From Desulfobacterales bacterium (lineage in GTDB: Bacteria > Desulfobacterota > Desulfobacteria > Desulfobacterales > JAEINQ01), in NCBI GenBank assembly GCA_016342285.1, contig JAEINQ010000022.1, positions 1 to 64,000 of the forward strand: a DNA stretch of 64,000 bases, in the 5' to 3' direction. The translations under genes were made by a program, and so were the position numbers. The notes under the pieces are model-generated. The model searched no databases, was not told the origin of the DNA, and worked only from the letters and a program-made list of their open reading frames with translations. Below are positions 43,576 through 50,063 of the stretch, one piece after another. The stretch's first letter is position 1. Each line of letters starts with the position of its first letter.

Positions 43576-45477
43576 ATGCCGCCATTATCCCGTGAGTCCT
43601 GGCGCAGGCTGGTGGTTCCCATTTCCCAACCCCTGTCTCGAATCCGGCCCGGCATGAGCATCTTCCTGGGTACCGGCGCCGCGGAACCCCGGACCCTGGT
43701 CAGACATCTCATGGATTCGAACGCGCCGAACCTGGCGGATCTGGAACTGATCCAGTTGGTGAGTTTCGGCGATGCCATCTCCATCGACGCCCTCAAGTCC
43801 CAACGATTTCGCCTCAAGACTTTCTTTTCCGGCTGGGTTTCCGAAGACGCCATCACCGAGGGCCAGGTCGATCTGATCCCCAGTCGGTTCTCATGGCTTC
43901 CTGATCTCATCGAATCGGACCGGGTCCATGTGGACGCCGCATTTGTCCAGATCACCCCGCCCAACGAGGCAGGATACTGCAGCCTGGGGATCGCCGTGGA
44001 TATTGCGGCCCTGGCCATGGACAAAGCCTCGGTTGTTGTCGGTGAAATCAATCCCTGGATTCCCCAGACCTTCGGGGACACATTCGTGCCGGTGTCCAGA
44101 TTCGACTACCTGGTGGAATCCAGCGATCCGCCCCATTACCTCACACGCTGGCCTCAGAATCCGATCTTTGACCGGGTGGCTGCCAACGTCGCCGAACTGA
44201 TTCCGGACGGCGCATGCATCGCTTTTTCCATCGGCCCCCTCTACGAAGCCTTGAGCCGGCACCTGAGCCAGCGCCGGGACCTGGGGGTACACTCGCCCCT
44301 GTTCACCGACGCCCTGATGGACCTGGTACGGAGCGGCACCGTCTCCAACCGGCGCAAGGCGGTCCATCCGGGCAAGTCCCTGGCCTCTTATGCGCTGGGC
44401 ACGCCATTGTTGATGGAATGGCTCAACCGCAATCCCCTGGTGGAATTCCAACGGGTCGATCGGGTCTTTGACCCGGTTCAAATCGGAAGAAACCCACAGT
44501 TCGTAGCCGTGTTTCCGGCCAGACGGGTGGATCTGGCCGGCCGGATTGCCCTTCAGATCGGCAAGGGAAACATCGCTACCGGTCCGGCCGAAGTGGTGGA
44601 TATTTTCAGGGGGGCCGAACTATCCCAAGGTGGAAGAACCCTTTTCGCGCTTCCCAGCCGAGGTCCGGACGGCAAGACCAACATCGTTATCAGCACCGAC
44701 GACACCCCCAACCGACTGGGGTTGCACGAATCGGTGGATCGCATCATCACTGAATATGGATCGGTCAGCCTGCGCGGGCTGACCCTGCGCGAACGCGCCC
44801 AGGCCATCATCGAGATCGCCCACCCCGATGACCGTCGAAATCTGGTGGAACAGGCCAAGGCACGAAAGATCCTCTATGCAGACCAGATATTTCTGGCTGA
44901 AAGCGGTCTGTACTACCCGGGCGGCCTGGCCGTTACCCACCGATTAAAAGGAGGGCAGGAAGTCCGATTTCGCGGCATCCGCCCTTCGGACGAAGAGGAG
45001 ATGCGGCGCCTTTTCTATCGTTTTTCCAACGAATCCGTCTATTATCGGTATTTCAGCACGGTCCGGACCATGCCCCATACCCGGATGCAGGCATACGTCA
45101 ATGTCGACTGGCGAAGCACCCTGTCGGTGGTCGGACTGGTGGGTGAACCGGGCCGGGGGCACATCATCGCCGAGGCACGCTACATCATCGAACCGGATCG
45201 GCCCTGGGCGGAAATCGTTTTCGTAGTGGATGAGGCCTATCAAGGCCTCGGGATCGGCACCTTTCTCTATGGGATGCTCGCCCGGCTGGCAAAGGAGCAA
45301 GGATTGAAAGGGTTTTTGGCCCAGGTTCTATTTTCAAACATCGGGATGATGAAGGTCTTCAGGCGGGGTGACCTGCTGGTCAAGGTCAGGCTGGAAGGCG
45401 GCGAATACGAACTGACCATCCCCTTTGACGAGCCCCCGTCCCCTTCGGTGGGCAATGTGATTCGGGTCGATGGTTGA
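43576..45477 (+). CDS. Acyl-CoA hydrolase/transferase fused to a GNAT domain
   Basis: A 633-residue fusion. Residues about 1-430 resemble the acetyl-CoA hydrolase/4-hydroxybutyrate CoA-transferase fold (ITPPNEAGYCSLGIAVD at about 125; VVGEINPWIPQTFGDT at about 155; GLHESVDRIITEYG at about 380). Residues about 455-630 form a GNAT acetyltransferase domain ('VRFRGIRPSDEEEMRRLF', acetyl-CoA loop 'DEAYQGLGIGTFLYGML'). The pairing suggests an acyl-CoA enzyme that is itself, or whose partner is, controlled by lysine acylation; that is inference. It lies 31 bp after the sensor kinase with GGAGGG before the start. The last 361 bp are duplicated exactly at 47406-47766. Confidence 0.93.
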   Translation: MPPLSRESWRRLVVPISQPLSRIRPGMSIFLGTGAAEPRTLVRHLMDSNAPNLADLELIQLVSFGDAISIDALKSQRFRLKTFFSGWVSEDAITEGQVDLIPSRFSWLPDLIESDRVHVDAAFVQITPPNEAGYCSLGIAVDIAALAMDKASVVVGEINPWIPQTFGDTFVPVSRFDYLVESSDPPHYLTRWPQNPIFDRVAANVAELIPDGACIAFSIGPLYEALSRHLSQRRDLGVHSPLFTDALMDLVRSGTVSNRRKAVHPGKSLASYALGTPLLMEWLNRNPLVEFQRVDRVFDPVQIGRNPQFVAVFPARRVDLAGRIALQIGKGNIATGPAEVVDIFRGAELSQGGRTLFALPSRGPDGKTNIVISTDDTPNRLGLHESVDRIITEYGSVSLRGLTLRERAQAIIEIAHPDDRRNLVEQAKARKILYADQIFLAESGLYYPGGLAVTHRLKGGQEVRFRGIRPSDEEEMRRLFYRFSNESVYYRYFSTVRTMPHTRMQAYVNVDWRSTLSVVGLVGEPGRGHIIAEARYIIEPDRPWAEIVFVVDEAYQGLGIGTFLYGMLARLAKEQGLKGFLAQVLFSNIGMMKVFRRGDLLVKVRLEGGEYELTIPFDEPPSPSVGNVIRVDG

Positions 45478-45520
45478 GTTTGCCATACCAAAATCTTGAC
45501 CGCCCTAAATTCAAGGCCGG

Positions 45521-45709
45521 TTTTATCCATGCGACAACTACCCTGACACAGGGGGGAGGACTCAGAGCGAAAAAGGCAATCGTTGGGTAGAACGGATCCT
45601 GTCGTTAAGGGAAACATGCAGGCTTCAGGCTAAATCCACTTTCCAGGTACTGATGGATTGCATTCGTGCATACCTCTCCAACTCCGAACCGGACCTGGCC
45701 TGGATCTAA
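45521..45709 (+). mobile_element. C-terminal remnant of an IS66-type transposase
   Basis: One frame, ending at TAA 45707-45709, reads TQSEKGNRWVERILSLRETC followed by RLQAKSTFQVLMDCIRAYL and SNSEPDLAWI. The TQSE-G-RxVERxL..xxTCRxQ pattern is the C-terminal end of IS66-family transposases. Nothing recognisable precedes about 45520, so only the tail survives. It lies immediately after the full-length hydrolase-GNAT gene in a 316-bp gap. Confidence 0.6.
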
Positions 45710-45793
45710 AAACTGCGGCCTACGTCAGAAAACCCCGTGAACACGTACTATGCTTATACTCGATTTCCGAATTTTTTAACGCTCAGTTTGGGT

Positions 45794-46012
45794 CTATCTT
45801 TCTCTTCCTTCTCTTATGATATCGACGATCTCTTCCGTCGTTATCTTCGCTTGAATCGATGGAATATCCAAAGGAGAAGAAGCGATTTTTTCCGGAACAA
45901 GAGCAAAAGTGCGGCCGTCTTTCCTCCGGATTAAGACTTTCCCGGTGCTTTCTGCCTGTTTAAGGACAGTGGCGAGTTTTTGTCTGGCTTCCGAATAGGA
46001 ATATACTTGCAT
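45794..46012 (-). CDS. Phd/YefM-type antitoxin
   Basis: A 72-residue protein starting MQVYSYSEARQKLATVLKQA, the DNA-binding N-terminus of Phd/YefM antitoxins, followed by 'GKVLIRRKDGRTFALVPE' and an acidic toxin-binding C-terminus. Its ATG lies one base after the stop of the PIN gene (TAAAATG), so it is translated after the toxin. Base composition is clearly more AT-rich than the neighbours, consistent with transfer. Confidence 0.85.
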   Translation of the reverse strand: MQVYSYSEARQKLATVLKQAESTGKVLIRRKDGRTFALVPEKIASSPLDIPSIQAKITTEEIVDIIREGRER

Positions 46013-46013
46013 T

Positions 46014-46406
46014 TTAGACCTCCAACGCATCTATGTTGAGACTATTGGCAGCGGATCTGAGTTTTTTATCCAACGTCAATAGCGGTGCTTTATGTCTGAT
46101 AGCGCAATCCAGGAAATAGGCATCATAGGCATACATATTGGTTTCTTTTGATAAGCTCAGCACCTTAACAAAATCTGGTTCTATGTATCGAAGCGGAATC
46201 CCGACAAATATCAATAATCCCTTTCGAGCCTCCTCAATCGACAACCTGTTTCGTTTGAACATCGCCGAAAAGGCGTTACCTATTTCCCACGGAATGGATC
46301 CGGGTCCTATAAGGGTATTTCCTTTTGTAATTTCAATAATTTTATTCCGTTCCGGCTCACCGACAATCACGGAAATCAATGCTGAAGTGTCAATAACGAT
46401 GTCCAT
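46014..46406 (-). CDS. PIN-domain (VapC-like) toxin
   Basis: A 130-residue PIN-domain ribonuclease. The acidic active-site residues are readable: Asp in IVIDTSALI (about 5), Glu in PWEIGNAF (about 42), and Asp residues in YAYDAYFLDCA (about 95-102). VapC-type toxins cleave tRNA or rRNA; the target here is unknown. I start at MDIVIDTSAL rather than 13 codons upstream. It precedes its antitoxin, the reverse of the common order. Confidence 0.88.
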   Translation of the reverse strand: MDIVIDTSALISVIVGEPERNKIIEITKGNTLIGPGSIPWEIGNAFSAMFKRNRLSIEEARKGLLIFVGIPLRYIEPDFVKVLSLSKETNMYAYDAYFLDCAIRHKAPLLTLDKKLRSAANSLNIDALEV

Positions 46407-46428
46407 GCGGCCCCCTTTTGCAAGACAT

Positions 46429-46455
46429 AGACAATTGTACAACAATTGTACGACA
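46429..46455. promoter_or_regulatory. Putative autoregulatory operator of the toxin-antitoxin unit
   Basis: Two palindromic ACAATTGT(AC) units (46431-46440 and 46442-46451) are spaced one helical turn apart, 24 bp upstream of the toxin start, flanked by 'gacat' / 'gacatgtc'. Tandem palindromes like this are typical binding sites for Phd-type antitoxins. Confidence 0.55.
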
Positions 46456-46677
46456 TGTCAAGCCTTGTGAGGGGTAGAGCCGTTTGGACACAGCCGGCTT
46501 GTCTTATTTTCAACGTTTCCGTCCGCCTCGGCTACTACCAGCAAGAGCTCGTCCACGAATCGGTTTTTAAGCACTTTCGGTTTGAGGGGAAAATGTGTCT
46601 GGAAATTTGCACGACAAATTGCTTTTTGATACAAACGGCTCCGACAATGATCTCGATAGATTATAACGGAGTCTGAT

Positions 46678-47157
46678 ATGAATGCATTGAAAGTGGCGGT
46701 GGTCGACGGCGGCAATGGATCGTACACCGTGGCCGGTGATGTCGCCCTGACCGGACACGCTGTTCGCATGTGGCCCGGCGCACGGGATCAGCATGCCGAG
46801 TTGTATCAAACGCAAACCATCACCGTTGAAGGGTTGGGACGAACCGGGCGCCCTACCCTACCTCACCCGCCGCGTGGCCCCTACCCGCGTGCAGGTCATC
46901 TGCCCGTAGGGGGCTTTCCAGCCCGAAACACGGACGCTGTTTTCAAAAGGATCAGCCAACTCTACCCGGCCCTGATGGCTTCCATCGGCATATGGTGCGG
47001 GGTGCCGACGCCCATCGCCTCCTCCCTGCTGACCCTCATCGGTATCCTCGCCGCCGAAGACTTCACTCTACCCGGGCGCCCCCTGAACAATCTGGGTGTC
47101 GCTAACCTATCCCCGCAGGTTCTGAGCAACCTGCTGTGGAAAGGGTTTGATGATTAG
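46678..47157 (+). pseudogene. Internally deleted opine (octopine/nopaline-type) dehydrogenase
   Basis: The 159-codon frame starts with a Rossmann NAD(P)-binding turn (VAVVDGGNGSYTVAGDVALTGHAVRMW) and ends with the C-terminal part of the octopine/nopaline dehydrogenase helical domain (GVPTPIASSLLTLIGILAAEDF..GRPLNNLGV). Family members have about 350 residues. The missing 200 or so would include most of the nucleotide-binding domain and the catalytic His-Asp region. The junction segment (about 60-95) is Pro/Gly/Arg-rich and looks out of frame. GGAG precedes the ATG, so it was once an ordinary gene. It lies between the toxin module and the GNAT fragment. Confidence 0.7.
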
Positions 47158-47190
47158 TGATTCGATTCCAAATACGTAGATAATGCCTTT

Positions 47191-47766
47191 TTGCGCGAGC
47201 CATTTCTTTTTGACCTGGCCGTCACCCATCAGTTCAAAGGGGGGACCGAGGTGCGGTTCCGCGGAATCCGGCCCTCGGACGAAGAGGAGATGCGCCGCCT
47301 TTTCTATCGTTTTTCCAACGAATCCGTCTATTATCGGTATTTCAGCACCGTCCGCACCATGCCCCATGCCCGGATGCAGTCCTACGTCAATGTCGACTGG
47401 CGAAACACCCTGTCGGTGGTCGGACTGGTGGGTGAACCGGGCCGGGGGCACATCATCGCCGAGGCACGCTACATCATCGAACCGGATCGGCCCTGGGCGG
47501 AAATCGTTTTCGTAGTGGATGAGGCCTATCAAGGCCTCGGGATCGGCACCTTTCTCTATGGGATGCTCGCCCGGCTGGCAAAGGAGCAAGGATTGAAAGG
47601 GTTTTTGGCCCAGGTTCTATTTTCAAACATCGGGATGATGAAGGTCTTCAGGCGGGGTGACCTGCTGGTCAAGGTCAGGCTGGAAGGCGGCGAATACGAA
47701 CTGACCATCCCCTTTGACGAGCCCCCGTCCCCTTCGGTGGGCAATGTGATTCGGGTCGATGGTTGA
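47191..47766 (+). pseudogene. Detached GNAT domain, partial duplicate of the hydrolase fusion
   Basis: From codon 8 onward this frame is the GNAT domain of the 43576-45477 protein (LAVTH..KGG.EVRFRGIRPSDEEEM). The first part diverges noticeably at the DNA level, but from 47406 to the stop at 47766 it is base-for-base identical to 45117-45477, and the identity stops exactly after TGA. There is no normal start: only a TTG without a ribosome site. I read it as the remnant of a paralogous fusion gene whose end has been homogenised with the intact copy. A short active GNAT protein cannot be excluded. Confidence 0.8.
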
Positions 47767-47791
47767 TTTCAAAGTTGAAGAAAATGCCGAC

Positions 47792-48427
47792 TTACCACCC
47801 TGCCCCCAGGCAGGCTCGGCAGGGAGCGTACCCGGCATAAAAGGCCGTGTATCGGCTGGTAAAAGAGACGCGGTTTTTCCCGGTGATCCGTTGGGCGAAC
47901 GGGCAGTCGGGTCGGTGAAAGCGCCTGCTGTTGCGATTGCCTATATACGCCTCCCCTGCCCCCTGTCCGTTTTGCCACTTTCCGACCCCGCGTTCCATGG
48001 CCGTGCGCTGGCCAGATAGAAGACGTTCCCCATATTTCAGGTTCGGCTTTTTGGGAAAAACGTGGGCGAATCCTGACGCCAATATCGCTTCGGTCACCAA
48101 CCGGCCGTCTGCCGTGAAAATATGGGCCAGGATACGGCCGTACCGATCTCGGCGCTCCCGGTCAAATTCCAGCCGGACCGGGCTTCCCCCAACGAGTTTT
48201 TCGTTGAAACGCCTCGCCTCGTATGCGAACGGCTGGGCCCTTTGATCGTCATGATCGATCTCCGGCGCGTCGATACCAATATAGCGCACGGTTCGGCCGT
48301 CGGCCAAAATAATGGTGTCGCCGTCGATGACGAAGCGCACCCTGCCCGTGGTCGCGTCGGTTCCGGCCGAAGCCAGCGCCACCCAGATACCGACCAGGGC
48401 AATATGGATCAGGCGCTTCATCTTCAT
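47792..48427 (-). CDS. Secreted thermonuclease-type nuclease with Ada-like metal-binding tail
   Basis: A 211-residue protein. It has a signal peptide (about 1-24) and a staphylococcal-nuclease domain (about 28-145) with VIDGDTI, YIGIDAPE and the catalytic DRYGRILAHIF block. A C-terminal segment (about 165-205) has 'YIGNRNSRRFHRPDC' and 'PCRAC', which looks like the Cys-type zinc site of the Ada methyl-acceptor domain. It probably acts in the periplasm or outside on DNA and RNA, and the type II system in the same window could export it (inference). I start at MKMKRLIHI, preceded by GGGGGG; the frame extends 11 codons further. Confidence 0.9.
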   Translation of the reverse strand: MKMKRLIHIALVGIWVALASAGTDATTGRVRFVIDGDTIILADGRTVRYIGIDAPEIDHDDQRAQPFAYEARRFNEKLVGGSPVRLEFDRERRDRYGRILAHIFTADGRLVTEAILASGFAHVFPKKPNLKYGERLLSGQRTAMERGVGKWQNGQGAGEAYIGNRNSRRFHRPDCPFAQRITGKNRVSFTSRYTAFYAGYAPCRACLGAGW

Positions 48428-48489
48428 ATGCCCCCCTGTTTTTCGGAGAGGCTTACCCATTCCGAATAGAAAACAATTGGCCCATGAAG

Positions 48490-48625
48490 GGCAATGTCGA
48501 ATTTCGAATTCTCAATGTCCAATTCTCAAGTGTGGAATCGCTACGCTCTGCCAATTGTTAAAAGGCTAAAAGAGGTAGAATACCGACTTGAACATTGAGA
48601 ATTGAGCATTGGATATTGGACATTG
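48490..48625. repeat. CAATGTCCAATTCTCAA inverted repeat
   Basis: 'gaattctcaatgtccaattctcaa' (about 48508-48531) is mirrored by 'ttgaacattgagaattgagcattggatattggacattg' (about 48588-48625). The centre contains a piece like the GTGGAATCGCTACGCTCTGCC element. It lies upstream of the nuclease gene and beside repeat copy D. Confidence 0.65.
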
Positions 48626-48687
48626 AGCCCCTCTATGAGGGGCCTCTTGAAGCGCCACCCTCTCTGCGGGTAGGCGCTTCACTTCAG
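48592..48687 (+). repeat. SD-type hairpin repeat, copy D
   Basis: GCATTGGATATTGGACATTG, then GCCCCTCtatGAGGGGC, 'ctcttgaagcgcc', and ACCCTCtctGCGGGT with GAAGCGCC/GGCGCTTC forming a second stem. It overlaps the 3' end of the leftward radical SAM gene. Unlike the other copies it has no gene start at its distal end. Confidence 0.6.
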
Positions 48688-49806
48688 CCAGGTCCGATCC
48701 AGCCCGCAAAGCTCGGCGGCACTGCGGTCCAGCATTCGGCCGATCCCCTCTTCGGTGTCTTCCGGAAAATATCCCAGCGATTTTTTCCACACCTCTTCGT
48801 CCTCCATGCAGAAATAAAGGGGCACCCGGGGTGCCAGTTTGTCGATGGCATCGGCCACTGCGCGATATAGGGCAATGCGCAGGGGCTTATAATACCGCAT
48901 TTTGCCATCCAGACCGGTAATGAACTCTCCGTAGGCGATGGTGGAATCTGGGAACCGGGCAGCGATGATTTCCTTCAATGCGGGCATGAATCGGAATGTT
49001 CCCAGACTGATCCAGGCAATCCGGTCCACGTCCAGTTTTTCCAGTAAACGTATCACCACCTGGCGGTAATCCGTTTCGCAGCCTTCATAGATGACCATGG
49101 GGTCGAAATGAAAGGCCACCGGGTAGCCCCATCTCTGACAGCGGCGAGCCGCGTCGATCCTTGCATCCAAAGATGCGGTTTTTCGCTCCTGGGTGGCAAT
49201 CACCCGCGGGGTGTTCACCGACCAGCTCATGATGGTCCGGGAATTGTGAGGCAGCGCTTTCAATCCGTCGATGGCCACCGTTTTGGTCTTGAGTTCCAGC
49301 ACCGCCCGGTTCTGACGTGAAAAAACTTCAATGAGCTTTTGGCAAAGATTGGTCCAGTACTGCCAGATCAGGCTGTCGGTGAACTCACCGGTGCCGATAC
49401 GGCTGATGCGGGGCTCTGAAAAAACCTGATCCAGTTCGGCAAACATCGCCGGATGGTTGATAAAATACTGCAATACCGGGGGATGGAAATAGGACTGGAG
49501 GATGCAGTAGGCACAGTCCATGGTGCAATAGGTGCCCACATGCAAAATTCGGTAACCGCAGCACGCATAGTTTCGGGTCCCGGGGCAGTCCCGGACAAAA
49601 GCGCCCCGATTTTGAGTGAGGAAAAGCACCTCTTTGCCCCTGGAAATGGGATCGGTTGCACCGCTGACCTGCCTGTAGACCGGATCGGCACCGTCCACCA
49701 CGATCGGTTCCAGGCCCAGGCATCGCTGGAAATTACCGACTTCGGGCATGTTGGCCACGGCACGATCGACGTATAAAGCTGAAACGGCCACAGAAAACCT
49801 CTCCAT
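48679..49806 (-). CDS. Spore-photoproduct-lyase-like radical SAM protein
   Basis: A 375-residue radical SAM protein with the Cys94-x3-Cys98-x2-Cys101 cluster motif in GTYCTMDCAYCILQSYF, preceded by 'CCGYRILHVG'. The region around 'FHFDPMVIYEG' and the C-terminal barrel match the spore photoproduct lyase (SPL) family. SPL repairs the thymine photoproduct of spore DNA, but the surrounding genome type is not expected to sporulate, so the substrate may differ. It lies in a co-oriented pair with the secreted nuclease, 252 bp apart. No obvious operon partner upstream. Confidence 0.88.
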   Translation of the reverse strand: MERFSVAVSALYVDRAVANMPEVGNFQRCLGLEPIVVDGADPVYRQVSGATDPISRGKEVLFLTQNRGAFVRDCPGTRNYACCGYRILHVGTYCTMDCAYCILQSYFHPPVLQYFINHPAMFAELDQVFSEPRISRIGTGEFTDSLIWQYWTNLCQKLIEVFSRQNRAVLELKTKTVAIDGLKALPHNSRTIMSWSVNTPRVIATQERKTASLDARIDAARRCQRWGYPVAFHFDPMVIYEGCETDYRQVVIRLLEKLDVDRIAWISLGTFRFMPALKEIIAARFPDSTIAYGEFITGLDGKMRYYKPLRIALYRAVADAIDKLAPRVPLYFCMEDEEVWKKSLGYFPEDTEEGIGRMLDRSAAELCGLDRTWLK

Positions 49807-49907
49807 TAAAGATCACGATAAAAATACCCCTACAAGGGGCTGGATGAAACAACCTATAAATAAGTGTAAACTGACTTAAGTTGATGCCTATAAAAAAAGT
49901 CAAATTT

Positions 49908-50058
49908 ACCACAAAGGCACAAAAGACACAAAGGTCAAGGAAATCTGTGCCATTACGCGGAGGCGTAGCGGGCTACGCCGCACAAGCGATGGCGCCGATT
50001 GACGCCGAGACTTGTCCGCCTTTGGCGGGTTGGGCAAAAAGGCCATTTATGGATGGAA
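49908..50058. repeat. ACCACAAAG repeat followed by R1 copy b
   Basis: 'accacaaaggcacaaaagacacaaag' runs directly into the second copy of the ~100-bp repeat (49933-50058; see 23142-23247). The distal end lies six bases before the stop of the leftward exonuclease gene. Confidence 0.85.
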
Positions 50059-50063
50059 AGGGG

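Noticed and set aside
48679-49806. Evidence for sporulation
   Set aside because: A single SPL-like radical SAM protein is not sufficient; no other spore genes are present in the window.
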